64,000 nt of DNA from Sphingomonas sp. IBVSS2 (GTDB lineage Bacteria; Pseudomonadota; Alphaproteobacteria; Sphingomonadales; Sphingomonadaceae), in contig NZ_NFUR01000005.1 in the NCBI RefSeq assembly GCF_002127225.1, positions 62,001 to 126,000 on the forward strand. Direction: 5' to 3'. A program made the position numbers and the translations under genes. Positions 7,968 through 17,186 of this stretch are shown here, one piece after another. Below the pieces are notes generated by a model that had not been told where the DNA came from, ran no database searches, and worked only from the letters and a program-made list of their open reading frames with translations. The number at the start of each line of letters is the position of its first letter. Position 1 is the first letter of the stretch.

Positions 7968-9659
7968 CTACGCGGCGAAGCCCTCGGCATCGATCGCGTA
8001 GAGCATTTCCGCCTTGGCCATGGCCGCCGGCTTGAGCCCCATCGCCTCGGGCACGATCTGCGCGACATAGAAGCGCGCGGCGGCCTGCTTCATCTTCAGG
8101 AACGCGGGATCGCCCTCGCTGCGCGCGGCGGCGCGGCCGCTCGCTTCCATCAGCCAGCCGCATACCGCCGTCGAGAGCATCGTCAGGAACGGGTAGCTGG
8201 CAGCCAACCGGTCATCCGTCTCGCTTCCCAGCAGGTTGCGGGCGACGTCCTCGCACGCGTCGATCAGGTTGAGCAGGCCGATGTCCTCGGCGTCCTCGCG
8301 CATCTCGCCAAGCAAGCCGAGCAGCGTCCCGCCATTGTCCATCGACAGCTTGCGCCCGACCAGGTCGGCGGCCTGGATGCCGTTGGTGCCTTCATAGATC
8401 GGCGTGATGCGGGCGTCGCGGAAATGCTGGGCGGCACCCGTCTCCTCGATATAGCCCATGCCGCCATGGACCTGGACGCCCAGGCTGGCGACTTCGTTGC
8501 CGAGATCGGTGCCATGCGCCTTGGCGAGCGGAGTCAGCAGCTCGACGCGCCTCTCCGCTGCGGCATCGCCGGCCCGCGCCCGGTCGAGCTGGCCGAAGGC
8601 GTAATAGACCAGGGCCCGTGCCGCCTGGGTCTGCGCCTTCATCCGCAGCAGCATGCGGCGGACATCGGGATGTTCGACGATCGCGACCTGTTCGCCGCCG
8701 CGATAGCCCTGCACGCGCTCGCGGGCATAGGCGACGGCGCGCTGGGTGGCGCGCTCGGCCACCTGCACGCCCTGCAGGCCGACATTGAGCCGGGCATTGT
8801 TCATCATCGTGAACATCGCCCGGATGCCGCCCAGCTCGGGGCCGACCAGCTCGCCGATGCAATCGTCATGGTCGCCGAAGCTCAGCACGCAGGTGGGCGA
8901 GGCGTGCAGCCCCATCTTGTGCTCGATCGAGACGGTGCGGACGTCGTTGAATTCGCCCGGCGTGCCGTCTTCGCCCAGCCGGTATTTCGGCACCAGGAAC
9001 AGCGAGATGCCCCGGGTGCCGGCGGGCGCGCCCGGCGTGCGGGCAAGGACGAGATGGACGATGTTCTCGGCCATGTCGTGATCGCCGAAGCTGATGAAGA
9101 TCTTGGTGCCCTTGATCTTCCACTTGCCGTTCCCGGCCGGCTCGGCGCGGGTCTTGAGCGCGCCGACGTCCGAGCCCGCCTGCGGCTCGGTGAGGTTCAT
9201 CGTGCCCGTCCAGGCACCGGTCGAGAGGTGGGGGAGATAGGCCGCCTGCTGCTCGGGCGTGCCGTGGTGCATCAGCGCCTCCACCGCGCCGACGGTGAGG
9301 ATCGGCGCCAGCGCGAAGCCCATGTTCGCCGTACCCAGCGTCTCCAGCACCGCGATCGACAGGCTCACCGGCAGGCCCTGGCCGCCATGCTCGACAGGCG
9401 AGCCGATCGTGCCCCAGCCGCCCTCGACATAGGCCTGGTACGCATCCGCGAATCCGGCCGGCATCTTCACGCCCTCCGGCGTCCATTTCGGGCCGCTGGT
9501 GTCGCCCTCCCGCTCGAGCGGCGCCCATTCGCCCGCCGCGAACGCACCGGCGCCCTCCAGCACCGCGTCGGTCATCTCCCCCGCCTCCTCGCTGATCTCG
9601 CCCAGGCGGACGATGGTCTCGAGCACGAAGCGCTGGTCGGCGGTGGCGGGAGTGAACAT
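7968..9659 (-). CDS. Acyl-CoA dehydrogenase (DmdC/FadE-like, C-terminal extension)
   Basis: About 563 residues from ATG 9659. It contains the N-terminal acyl-CoA dehydrogenase domain, a FAD-binding middle region (MNLTEPQAGSDVGAL) and the C-terminal helical domain with IYEGTNGIQAADLVGRKL, whose Glu is the position of the catalytic base in many acyl-CoA dehydrogenases, then a C-terminal extension. It oxidises an acyl-CoA to enoyl-CoA with FAD; the architecture resembles 3-methylmercaptopropionyl-CoA dehydrogenases and long-chain types, so the substrate is uncertain. The gene stands alone, divergent from the Sua5 gene. Confidence 0.9.
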   Translation of the reverse strand: MFTPATADQRFVLETIVRLGEISEEAGEMTDAVLEGAGAFAAGEWAPLEREGDTSGPKWTPEGVKMPAGFADAYQAYVEGGWGTIGSPVEHGGQGLPVSLSIAVLETLGTANMGFALAPILTVGAVEALMHHGTPEQQAAYLPHLSTGAWTGTMNLTEPQAGSDVGALKTRAEPAGNGKWKIKGTKIFISFGDHDMAENIVHLVLARTPGAPAGTRGISLFLVPKYRLGEDGTPGEFNDVRTVSIEHKMGLHASPTCVLSFGDHDDCIGELVGPELGGIRAMFTMMNNARLNVGLQGVQVAERATQRAVAYARERVQGYRGGEQVAIVEHPDVRRMLLRMKAQTQAARALVYYAFGQLDRARAGDAAAERRVELLTPLAKAHGTDLGNEVASLGVQVHGGMGYIEETGAAQHFRDARITPIYEGTNGIQAADLVGRKLSMDNGGTLLGLLGEMREDAEDIGLLNLIDACEDVARNLLGSETDDRLAASYPFLTMLSTAVCGWLMEASGRAAARSEGDPAFLKMKQAAARFYVAQIVPEAMGLKPAAMAKAEMLYAIDAEGFAA

Positions 9660-9705
9660 GGGGCCTCTCTTGTGGTCTGGTTTCGCGCCGTATAGCTCGC
9701 GGGGC

Positions 9706-10620
9706 GTGAGCCCGACAAATCCGCGCATCTTACCCTACGGCATGGCCGCGATCGCCGAGGCGGCCGCGCTGATTCGCGCCGGCGAATGCGTCGCGATACC
9801 CACCGAGACCGTCTACGGGCTCGCCGCCGACGCCACCGATTCGCGCGCGGTGGCCGGCATCTATGCCGCCAAGGGGCGGCCGAGCTTCAATCCGCTGATC
9901 GTCCATGTGCCGGACCTTGCCACCGCCGAGCGGATCGCGGTCTTCGACGATCGCGCGCGCGATCTCGCGGCGCGCTTCTGGCCGGGGCCGCTCACCCTGG
10001 TGCTGCCGGTGCGCCCGGATGCCGGCATCGCCTCGCTGGTCACCGCCGGGCTCGACACGATCGCGATCCGGGTGCCGCGCCACCGGGCGATGCAGGCCTT
10101 GCTGGCGGCAAGCGGCACGCCGCTGGCCGCGCCTTCGGCCAATGCCAGCGGCGCGATCAGCCCCACCCGGGCCGAGCATGTCGCCCGGAGCCTCGCGGGG
10201 CGGATCCCGCTGGTGATCGACGACGGCGCGACTCCGGCAGGCGTGGAGTCGACGATCGTGATGGGCGAGCGGATCCTGCGCCCGGGGCCGCTCGGCGCCG
10301 AGGATCTCGGCCTCGCGATCGCCGTGCCGGACGGCAGGATCACCGCGCCGGGCCAGCTCGACAGCCATTATGCGCCGTCCAAGCCACTGCGGCTGAACGC
10401 GACCGAGGCGAAGGACGGCGAGTATCTGATCGGCTTCGGCGCGATCACCGGGGCCGAGACCTTGTCCGCCGGCGGCGACCTTGCCGAAGCGGCTGCGAAC
10501 CTGTTCGACGCGCTGCACCGCGCCGATGCGAGCGGCGCGCCAGCCATCGCCGTGGCGCCGATCCCCGAGTCGGGCATCGGCGTCGCGATCAACGACCGGC
10601 TGCGCCGCGCCGCGCACTAG
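9706..10620 (+). CDS. L-threonylcarbamoyladenylate synthase (Sua5/TsaC)
   Basis: The YrdC domain is clear: [43 protein letters not shown] and GVESTIV. A C-terminal Sua5 domain of about 100 residues follows, making it Sua5 (about 300) rather than TsaC (about 190). It makes threonylcarbamoyl-AMP for t6A modification of tRNA. GTG 9706 is chosen because [11 protein letters not shown] matches the usual RILP start of the family; ATG 9742 is the alternative. Confidence 0.9.
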   Translation: MSPTNPRILPYGMAAIAEAAALIRAGECVAIPTETVYGLAADATDSRAVAGIYAAKGRPSFNPLIVHVPDLATAERIAVFDDRARDLAARFWPGPLTLVLPVRPDAGIASLVTAGLDTIAIRVPRHRAMQALLAASGTPLAAPSANASGAISPTRAEHVARSLAGRIPLVIDDGATPAGVESTIVMGERILRPGPLGAEDLGLAIAVPDGRITAPGQLDSHYAPSKPLRLNATEAKDGEYLIGFGAITGAETLSAGGDLAEAAANLFDALHRADASGAPAIAVAPIPESGIGVAINDRLRRAAH

Positions 10621-10631
10621 GTCCGGCATCG

Positions 10632-10654
10632 ATCCTCCTCTCTCGGAGGAGGAT
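10632..10654. terminator. Convergent-gene hairpin (9-bp stem)
   Basis: ATCCTCCTC (10632-10640) and GAGGAGGAT (10646-10654) form a perfect stem with a 5-base loop, in the 53 bp between the convergent Sua5 and HAD genes. It could act in both directions; there is no strong T-run on the plus side. It resembles the hairpins at 12209 and 37300. Confidence 0.6.
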
Positions 10655-10673
10655 TTCCGAAGGTCGACCCGTC

Positions 10674-11330
10674 CTAGCCGGCGACCAGCCGCAGCCAGCC
10701 CCGCGCATCGGTCTCGACGTCGAGGCCCCGATAGTCGGCCCGCATCGGATGCACCGTGTCGAGCGCGCCGTGATGCGTCTCGGTGATCACGATCGCTGCG
10801 GCTCCGGCCGCGTCGGCGGCGGCGATGCCGGCGGGGCTGTCTTCCCACACCAGGCAATCGCCGATGGCGACGCCGAGCCGCTCGGCGGCGGCGAGGAAGC
10901 AGTCGGGGGCAGGCTTGCCGTGCGCCACGTCCTCGGCGGTGATCACCACCTCGGGCAGCGCCACGCCCGCCGCCGCCAGCCGGCGCAGCGCCAGCGCGCG
11001 CGGCGCCGAGGTGACCAGCGCCCAGCGATCCGCGGGCAGGCGGGAGAGGAATGCCGCGGCCCCGGCGATCTCCGCCAGGCCGTCGACATCGTCGATCTCG
11101 GCCTGGGTGAGCGCCTCCGTCTCCGCTTCGGCATCCACTCCGGCGGGCGCGAAGCGGCGGATCGTCTCGATCGCGCGGACGCCGTGCAGGGCTGCCATCA
11201 GCGGATCGGCCGCGATGCCGTGCCGGGCCGCCCAGGCGCGCCACACCCGGTCGACCACGGCCAGGCTGTTCACGAGCGTGCCGTCCATGTCGAACAGGAA
11301 GGCGGCGAAGCTGCGATCGGGAAGCGTCAT
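10674..11330 (-). CDS. HAD-superfamily sugar-phosphate phosphatase
   Basis: 218 residues with the HAD motifs: [32 protein letters not shown] and [11 protein letters not shown]. The helical cap lies between motifs I and II. This subgroup (YfbT/GPP-like) dephosphorylates small sugar or polyol phosphates. ATG 11330 is preceded by GGGAAAGG. It is monocistronic and divergent from aqpZ. Confidence 0.85.
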   Translation of the reverse strand: MTLPDRSFAAFLFDMDGTLVNSLAVVDRVWRAWAARHGIAADPLMAALHGVRAIETIRRFAPAGVDAEAETEALTQAEIDDVDGLAEIAGAAAFLSRLPADRWALVTSAPRALALRRLAAAGVALPEVVITAEDVAHGKPAPDCFLAAAERLGVAIGDCLVWEDSPAGIAAADAAGAAAIVITETHHGALDTVHPMRADYRGLDVETDARGWLRLVAG

Positions 11331-11468
11331 CGCCTTTCCCTCACCACAGCCGCCGCCGTGCCGCAACCGCGATCCGCATCGCTTTGCATTCGCCGCGCGG
11401 AAGACCTACAAATCTGCGCAGGTCTGGGGGGTTGGGAGAGAGACCGGAAACAGCAGGAGGGCAATATC

Positions 11469-12200
11469 ATGAGCAATGTGCAACGCGGGCTCGCCGAACT
11501 GATCGGCACGTTCTGGCTCGTTTTCGGCGGATGCGGCAGTGCCGTGCTTGCCGCTGCGTTCCCCGATGTCGGTATCGGGCTGGCGGGCGTCAGCCTGGCC
11601 TTCGGCCTCACCGTGCTCACCATGGCCTATTCGATCGGCCATATCTCGGGCTGCCATCTCAATCCGGCCGTCACCTTCGGCCTGTGGGCCGGCGGCCGCT
11701 TCCCGGCCAAGGACATCCCGCTCTACGTGATCGCACAGGTGATCGGCGCGGTGATCGGCGCCGGGCTGCTCTGGTACATCGCGAGCGGCGGGCCGGGCTT
11801 TGCCGGCGGTCTGGCGTCCAACGGCTTCGGCGCGCATTCGCCCGGCCATTTCTCGTTCGAATCGGGCATGGCGATCGAAGTCGTGCTGACCTTCATGTTC
11901 CTGATGGTGATCATGGGATCGACCGACAGCCGCGCCCCGGCCGGCTTCGCGCCGATCGCGATCGGGCTGGCGCTGACGCTGATCCACCTGATCTCGATTC
12001 CCGTCACCAACACTTCGGTCAACCCGGCGCGCTCGACCGGCCCGGCCCTGCTCGAGGGCGGCATCGCGCTGCAGCAGCTCGTCTGGTTCTGGATCGCGCC
12101 GATCGCGGGCGGGCTGCTCGGCGGCTTCGTCTACAAGGCGCTCGGCGCCGAGGCGGGCAAGCGTCCGCCGATCGAAGGCGAAGCGCTGCCGGCGGAGTGA
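11469..12200 (+). CDS. aqpZ: Aquaporin Z
   Basis: 243 residues with six membrane helices and the two half-helix NPA boxes, HLNPAVTFG and [11 protein letters not shown]. The start [30 protein letters not shown] has the AqpZ pattern ([24 protein letters not shown]). It is a water channel of the inner membrane. AGGAGG at 11454 supports the ATG. The C-terminal tail is short. A strong hairpin closes the gene. Confidence 0.95.
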   Translation: MSNVQRGLAELIGTFWLVFGGCGSAVLAAAFPDVGIGLAGVSLAFGLTVLTMAYSIGHISGCHLNPAVTFGLWAGGRFPAKDIPLYVIAQVIGAVIGAGLLWYIASGGPGFAGGLASNGFGAHSPGHFSFESGMAIEVVLTFMFLMVIMGSTDSRAPAGFAPIAIGLALTLIHLISIPVTNTSVNPARSTGPALLEGGIALQQLVWFWIAPIAGGLLGGFVYKALGAEAGKRPPIEGEALPAE

Positions 12201-12208
12201 TTCGGGAA

Positions 12209-12238
12209 ATCCTCCCCCGGGCGAAACCGGGGGAGGAT
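12209..12238. terminator. Bidirectional hairpin between aqpZ and msrA
   Basis: ATCCTCCCCCGG (12209-12220) pairs perfectly with 12227-12238 around a GCGAAA loop. It sits in the 46 bp between two convergent stop codons, so it probably ends both transcripts. No T-tract follows on the plus strand. Confidence 0.7.
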
Positions 12239-12246
12239 CGTTCGGG

Positions 12247-12792
12247 TCAGGCCGTCGCGCCTTCCTTGCTCCGGGCGGCGAAGCTCTTGCGGAGCTTGCG
12301 CAGCTTGGGCGGGATCACGGCCAGGCAATAGGGGTTCCGCTGGCCGTCGCCCTGCCAATATTCCTGGTGATAGTCCTCGGCCGGCCACCATTGGCCGAGC
12401 GGCTCGATCGCGGTGACGATCGGCTCGGGCCAGTCGGGACGGGCCCGGTCGATCGCGTCCAGCGCCTCGCGTTCCTGCTCGGCCGAATGCGGGAAGATCG
12501 CCGAGCGATACTGGGTGCCGATATCGTTGCCCTGGCGGTTGAGCTGGGTCGGGTCGTGCGTCGCCAGGAAGATGTCGAGAATCTCGCCATAGCTGATCTG
12601 GTCGGTATCGAAGCCTATCCGGATCGCCTCGGCATGGCCGGTCTCGCCCGAGCAGACTTGCTTGTAGGTCGGGTTCTCCCTGGTCCCCCCGATATAGCCG
12701 CTTTCGACCGACTGCACGCCGATCACGTCGTTGAACACGGCCTCGGTGCACCAGAAACAGCCCCCGGCCAGCGTTGCGGTCTCGATGGTCAT
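12247..12792 (-). CDS. msrA: Peptide-methionine (S)-S-oxide reductase
   Basis: 181 residues with the catalytic GCFWCTE box (Cys12), VESGYIGG and HAEAIRIGFD. The enzyme reduces methionine-S-sulfoxide in proteins and free form using thioredoxin. The C-terminal end is Lys/Arg-rich (PPKLRKLRKSF). Cytoplasmic, no signal peptide. Monocistronic, convergent with aqpZ. Confidence 0.95.
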   Translation of the reverse strand: MTIETATLAGGCFWCTEAVFNDVIGVQSVESGYIGGTRENPTYKQVCSGETGHAEAIRIGFDTDQISYGEILDIFLATHDPTQLNRQGNDIGTQYRSAIFPHSAEQEREALDAIDRARPDWPEPIVTAIEPLGQWWPAEDYHQEYWQGDGQRNPYCLAVIPPKLRKLRKSFAARSKEGATA

Positions 12793-12848
12793 CGTGAACT
12801 CCTTGCTATCGGCGCAAAGATAGGATTGAGCGAGGCCCGAGCAAAGGG

Positions 12849-13859
12849 ATGAGGTCGAAGATGCGCGAAGGCACGGTGCTGGTGACGGGTGGGGCAGGCT
12901 ATATCGGCAGCCATGCCGTGCTGGCGCTGCTCGATGCCGGCTGGAAGGTCGTGGTGGTCGACAATCTCGTCACCGGCTTCGACTGGGCGGTCGATCCGCG
13001 TGCCGCGCTGGTGGTGGCCGGCATCGAGGACGATGCGGCGGTCCGCGCCGCGATCCGCGCGCATGGCGTGATCGCGATCATGCATTTCGCCGGTTCCGTG
13101 GTGGTGCCCGAGAGCGTGACGGATCCGCTCAAATATTATCGCAACAACACCGCGGCCAGCCGCGCGCTGATCGAAAGCGCGGTGGCCGAAGGAGTGAGGC
13201 ACTTCATCTTCTCCTCCACCGCCGCGACCTATGGCATCCCCGAGGTCGTGCCGGTGCGCGAGGACAGCCCGAAGCGGCCGATCAACCCCTATGGCATGTC
13301 CAAGCTGATGACCGAGATCATGCTGGGCGATGTCGCCGCGGCGCATCCGATCAACTATGCGGCGCTGCGCTATTTCAACGTTGCCGGTGCCGATCCGCAG
13401 GGCCGCTCCGGCCAGTCGACCGCGGGGGCGACGCATCTGATCAAGGTCGCGGTCGAGGCGGCTACGGGCAAGCGCGGCCATGTCTCGGTCTTCGGCACCG
13501 ATTTCGATACGCCCGACGGCACCGGCGTGCGCGACTATATCCATGTCAGCGACCTGGCCGCCGCGCATGTCGATGCGCTCGACCTGCTGATCGCGCGACC
13601 GGGCGAGAGCCACATCCTCAACGCCGGCTATGGCCGCGGCTTCTCGGTGCTCCAGGTGCTCGACGCGGTCGACCGGGTTACCAATGTAACGATCGAGCGC
13701 AGGCTGGAAGGGCGCCGCGCGGGCGATCCCGATGCGCTGATCGCGGACAATGGCGCGATCCTGGCGGCGCTGCCCTGGCGGCCGCGGCACGACGATCTCG
13801 AAGGCATCGTCAAGGATGCGCTCGCGTGGGAGCGCAAGCTGGCCGAGCGTCAGGGCTGA
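12849..13859 (+). CDS. galE: UDP-glucose 4-epimerase
   Basis: 336 residues (332 if ATG 12861 is used). The extended-SDR Rossmann motif TGGAGYIGSH, the STAATYG segment with the catalytic Thr, and the NPYGMSK Tyr/Lys pair are all present, as is LRYFNVAGA and the DYIHVSDLA motif. It interconverts UDP-glucose and UDP-galactose for polysaccharide precursors. The 3' end overlaps the convergent PAP2 gene by 10 bp. Confidence 0.93.
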   Translation: MRSKMREGTVLVTGGAGYIGSHAVLALLDAGWKVVVVDNLVTGFDWAVDPRAALVVAGIEDDAAVRAAIRAHGVIAIMHFAGSVVVPESVTDPLKYYRNNTAASRALIESAVAEGVRHFIFSSTAATYGIPEVVPVREDSPKRPINPYGMSKLMTEIMLGDVAAAHPINYAALRYFNVAGADPQGRSGQSTAGATHLIKVAVEAATGKRGHVSVFGTDFDTPDGTGVRDYIHVSDLAAAHVDALDLLIARPGESHILNAGYGRGFSVLQVLDAVDRVTNVTIERRLEGRRAGDPDALIADNGAILAALPWRPRHDDLEGIVKDALAWERKLAERQG

Positions 13860-14539
13860 GGGCGCCGGAGCAGCGCCAGCTCGATCCGCCACCACAGCAT
13901 CGCCCAGACGCCGCCGAACGCCCAGCCGGCGGCGACGTCGCTCGGCCAGTGCACGCCCAGATAGACCCGGCTGATCCCCACCGACAGGGTGAGGACCAGC
14001 GCGACGACGAGCACGAAGGCGCGGATGCGGCGATCGGGCAATACCGGGAAGAGCAGGGTGGCGAGCGTGAGGTAGACGATCGCGCTCAGCGCGGCATGGC
14101 CGCTGGGGAAGCTCTTCGAGGTTTCCTCCATCAGCCGCCCGACCAGGTCGGGCCGCGAACGGCTGACCAGTGCCTTGATCGTCTCCACGGTGAGCGAGCC
14201 GAGCGCGGTCGCGCCGACGAGGAGGAGCGCGGTGCGCAGCCGGCCGGCGAGCCAGAGGAAGATCGCGCCGACCAGCACGAGGAAGCTCAGCACCGTGGTG
14301 CTGCCCAGCGCGGTCACGTCGCGGACCGCCGAGGGCAGCCAGGCTGGGCCGATCGGATGTCCGTCCGTCCGCATTGCCAGCATGATCGCACGGTCCATGG
14401 CCGCGCCGTCGCCCTCGACCAGTTCGTGCCCGAACCAGAGCAGCGCCAGGAGGAACAGCGCGAGGCCCGCCGCGGCGAGGACCGGCCAGGGCAGGCGGCG
14501 GGAAGCGGGCGGGGCTTCGGGGGCGGGATGCATCGGCAT
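13850..14539 (-). CDS. PAP2-family membrane phosphatase
   Basis: About 229 residues from ATG 14539 (14533 also possible). Five to six membrane helices and the complete phosphatase motifs KALVSRSRP, FPSGHAAL and SRVYLGVHWPSD. Family members dephosphorylate phosphatidic acid, phosphatidylglycerophosphate or undecaprenyl pyrophosphate at the periplasmic face; which one is not decidable. The ORF runs farther upstream only through a dispersed repeat, which is not coding. Confidence 0.88.
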   Translation of the reverse strand: MPMHPAPEAPPASRRLPWPVLAAAGLALFLLALLWFGHELVEGDGAAMDRAIMLAMRTDGHPIGPAWLPSAVRDVTALGSTTVLSFLVLVGAIFLWLAGRLRTALLLVGATALGSLTVETIKALVSRSRPDLVGRLMEETSKSFPSGHAALSAIVYLTLATLLFPVLPDRRIRAFVLVVALVLTLSVGISRVYLGVHWPSDVAAGWAFGGVWAMLWWRIELALLRRPQP

Positions 14540-14590
14540 TGGATCGCGTAACGAGAGGCGCGATGCAATGATCCGGCCCAACTTCAATTC

Positions 14591-14615
14591 CGTCATTCCC
14601 GCGAAGGCGGGGATG
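14591..14615. repeat. REP-like palindromic repeat, copy 1
   Basis: CGTCATTCCCGCGAAGGCGG followed by GGATG forms an imperfect hairpin with a GAAG loop. A second copy in opposite orientation lies at 60139-60164. The sequence type (GTCATYCCCGCGAANGCGG) is a common dispersed intergenic repeat in alphaproteobacteria. Confidence 0.75.
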
Positions 14616-14646
14616 GCGGCGATCAGGTGGGGAGGGGCCAAGGCGT

Positions 14647-14828
14647 ATCGACATTCAACCAATCCTCCCCCTCTCCACTCCGTCATGCTGAACTCGTTTC
14701 AGCATCCAATTCTCCACCAGCGATACCGCTGGCGGCACGTTGGACCCTGAAACAAGTTCAGGGTGACGAAGAAGGTTGGTTCGGAGTGTTCCGGCCTGCC
14801 AAACCACTCCCTTGGCCTGAATGTCGAT
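14647..14828. mobile_element. MITE-like repeat element, 182-bp copy
   Basis: The element is bounded by perfect 11-bp inverted termini, ATCGACATTCA (14647-14657) and TGAATGTCGAT (14818-14828). Inside are three hairpins: ATGCTGAA/TTCAGCAT (14685-14705), CCAGCG/CGCTGG (14717-14732) and ACCCTGAA/TTCAGGGT (14744-14764); the first and third are related inverted halves. It has no ORF. A 106-bp relative lies at 59060-59165 with the same ends and flanks but without the central palindrome. One end is 5 bp from the TAG of the receptor gene. Confidence 0.75.
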
Positions 14829-14833
14829 TGGCT

Positions 14834-16948
14834 CTAGATCTGGATGCGCGCGGTCACGCGGATGTCGCGGCCGGGCAGGGGCGCATAGTCCTTCAGCACG
14901 CTGGCGGCACGGCGCGCCTCGACGTCGAAGATGTTGTTCGCGGAGAGCTGCAGGCTGGTGTTCGAGCCGGCGCCCCAGGGTTTCCACGAGATCGAAGCGT
15001 TGACGAAGGTAAAGCCATCGGTCGGCGTCTCGAAGGCCGAGATGCGCGTCTGGTCGAACACATGCTCCACTTCGCCGCGAAGCGTGAAGCGATCCGAGGT
15101 CGCCTCGAGCCCGCCATTGATGCGCAGCGGCGGAATGCGCGGCGCCGGGCCGGTGCCGACGATCTCGGCATGGACATAGTCGGCCAGCGCGGTGGCGTTG
15201 ATCGTGAAGTCCTTCACCGTCGCGAGGCGGAACGAGCCCTCGGCCTCGAAGCCGTAATAGCGGGCATTCGCCTGATTATACTGGAACACCGGCAGGTCGT
15301 CCCGCGTCGCGCCGGTCGGCGTGTCGTAGATATAGCCGGTGAACCAGTTGTAATAGGCCGCGGTCGAGAAGGCGAAGCCGTCGCCCGAGCCCTTGAAGGT
15401 CGCCTCGACGCCCCAGCTCTTCTCGGTGCCGAAGTTCGGATTGCCGATCTCGAAAGCCTGGGTGCCGGCGTGCGGACCGTTGGCGAACAGCTCCTCCGGG
15501 GTCGGTGCCCGCTCGGCGCGCGAGACGTTGATGCCGAAGCGCATGCCCTGGGCCACCGCATAGCTGGCGCCGAGCGAGGCGGAGAAGCTGTCGAAGCTGC
15601 GCTTATAGGCCGGGTTGCCGATATCGGCATCGGCCTGGGCGCTCAGATTATTGTGCTCGAAGCGCGCCGCCGCCTCCGCCTTGAACGGGCCCATGTCGAG
15701 CGACTGGAGCGTGAACAGGCCGAATTGCTGCGCCGAATTCTTGGGCAGGAACTTCTCGTCGCCGACCACATGCATGTCGCGCAGCGAGAACTGGCCGCCG
15801 ATCATGCCTTCCCAGCCGCCGCGCGCGGCCTGGACCAGTTCTAGCCGGCCCTCATAGCCCTGATTGTAGAAGGTGGTGCCGACGGCGCCGTCCTCCGCGA
15901 TCTCCGAATGCTTATAGTCGGCCGCGGCCAGGCGCGTGCGGATCTGCTTGAAGATGCCGCCGCCGGTGTCGACTTCGCCACGGATGTCGACGCGGGTCTG
16001 CTGCGCATGGAGGCGCACCTGCTCGGCCTCGATCGACGGATCGAGCGAGTAGCGGATCGGCACGCCGTAGAAAGTGTCGAAATGGCTCACCGAGAAGCCG
16101 AGATTGTTGTTGCCGTCGATGATCGCGGCGCCGCCGGCCACGTCCCAGGTCTTGGCGGCGGTGTTGGGCACCTTGCCCTTGAGGTCGGCCAGGTCCTGGA
16201 TCGCGGGATCGGCGCTCGCCGCGGCCTGGGCGCGGAGCGCGGGCGACAGGACATAGCCGCCGGTGCGCTGGTCGCCGGTCTGCGAGAAGCTGCCATCGGC
16301 GTGGAGCACGATCTTGCGCGTCACCGGCACGTCCGCCGCGCCCGAGACCGAGCGCTCGTCCGCGGCGCTGCCATAGCTGGCGATTCCGTCGAAATGGATC
16401 GCTTCCTGGGGCATGTGGCGCGGAATGCGGCTGTCGATGACGTTGACCACGCCGCCGATCGCCGAGGGGCCGAAGATCAGCGCGGTCGGCCCGCGCAGCA
16501 CTTCGATGCGGTCGGCGGTGAGCGGGTTGATGATCGGCGCGTGATCGGCCGAGGTGTTCGACACGTCGATGCTGCCGATGCCGTCGGTAAGCAGCGGCGC
16601 GCGGGCGCCGATGAAGCCGCGCAGCACCGGGCGCGAGGCATTGGGGCCGAACGACGAGGCCGAGACGCCGGGCTGCTGGGCCAGGGTCTCGCCGATCGTC
16701 GGGCGCAGGTCGCGGGTGAGTTCGTCCTTGGCCAGGACAGTGGTGCCGCCCAGCACATCGGCGGTGTTGCGGGCGCGGGTGCCGGTGACGACGATCTGGG
16801 CGCCCGGCTGGTCATGATCCTGCGGGGCCGTCGCGGAGCTGCCGGTGTCGCTCGCCGGCGCCGCGGCCACCGTGCCGCCCATGTCGCTCTGGGCATAGGC
16901 GGGCAGGGCGAGCAGGGCGGCGGAACCAAGCAGCAGCGGACGCAACAT
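14834..16948 (-). CDS. TonB-dependent receptor, ZnuD-like (probable zinc or metal uptake)
   Basis: 704 residues. Signal peptide MLRPLLLGSAALLALPAYAQ, plug domain from IVVTGTRARNTADVLGG with GETLAQQPGVSASSFGPNASRPVLRG and ADHAPIINPLTADRIEVLRGP, then a 22-strand barrel ending in Ile (VTARIQI). The plug wording matches the ZnuD subgroup (GETL..PGV.S..FGP.ASRPVIRG), known for zinc import in Neisseria. ATG 16948 is chosen over 16969 for its GGGAAGA ribosome site. A short dyad lies about 50 bp upstream. The TAG stop abuts the MITE-like element. Confidence 0.85.
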   Translation of the reverse strand: MLRPLLLGSAALLALPAYAQSDMGGTVAAAPASDTGSSATAPQDHDQPGAQIVVTGTRARNTADVLGGTTVLAKDELTRDLRPTIGETLAQQPGVSASSFGPNASRPVLRGFIGARAPLLTDGIGSIDVSNTSADHAPIINPLTADRIEVLRGPTALIFGPSAIGGVVNVIDSRIPRHMPQEAIHFDGIASYGSAADERSVSGAADVPVTRKIVLHADGSFSQTGDQRTGGYVLSPALRAQAAASADPAIQDLADLKGKVPNTAAKTWDVAGGAAIIDGNNNLGFSVSHFDTFYGVPIRYSLDPSIEAEQVRLHAQQTRVDIRGEVDTGGGIFKQIRTRLAAADYKHSEIAEDGAVGTTFYNQGYEGRLELVQAARGGWEGMIGGQFSLRDMHVVGDEKFLPKNSAQQFGLFTLQSLDMGPFKAEAAARFEHNNLSAQADADIGNPAYKRSFDSFSASLGASYAVAQGMRFGINVSRAERAPTPEELFANGPHAGTQAFEIGNPNFGTEKSWGVEATFKGSGDGFAFSTAAYYNWFTGYIYDTPTGATRDDLPVFQYNQANARYYGFEAEGSFRLATVKDFTINATALADYVHAEIVGTGPAPRIPPLRINGGLEATSDRFTLRGEVEHVFDQTRISAFETPTDGFTFVNASISWKPWGAGSNTSLQLSANNIFDVEARRAASVLKDYAPLPGRDIRVTARIQI

Positions 16949-16997
16949 CGACGAATCTTCCCGAACCATGAAACTTGCTGCGCCGCGGTAATCGCGA

Positions 16998-17012
16998 TGA
17001 TATAAGGTATCA
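16998..17012. promoter_or_regulatory. 15-bp dyad upstream of the ZnuD-like receptor (candidate metal-regulator operator)
   Basis: TGATATAAGGTATCA has perfect 5-bp arms (TGATA/TATCA) and is AT-rich in a GC-rich setting. It lies 50 bp before the receptor start on the minus strand. Fur-family regulators such as Zur bind AT-rich dyads of this size, so a Zur-type site is a reasonable guess, not a demonstrated match to a consensus. Confidence 0.4.
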
Positions 17013-17186
17013 AGTTCTTTTGTCCCGCTTCCGGACCGACTGGCCGTCGCGGGCGCTTGCGGGCGGCGCGGCGTCGCTCCGTCTGGGGATCGTTGCATTT
17101 GCGGAAACCTTGCGATGCCGCGCGCGCGACTAATCCCGCGCCCGCACCGCACCTAGATAGCGGCTCGTCGAACAGGAGAATTTGCA

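Noticed and set aside
14540..14686. Longer N-terminus for the PAP2 protein
   Set aside because: The extra codons run through the REP-like repeat at 14591-14615; ATG 14539 or 14533 fits the family.
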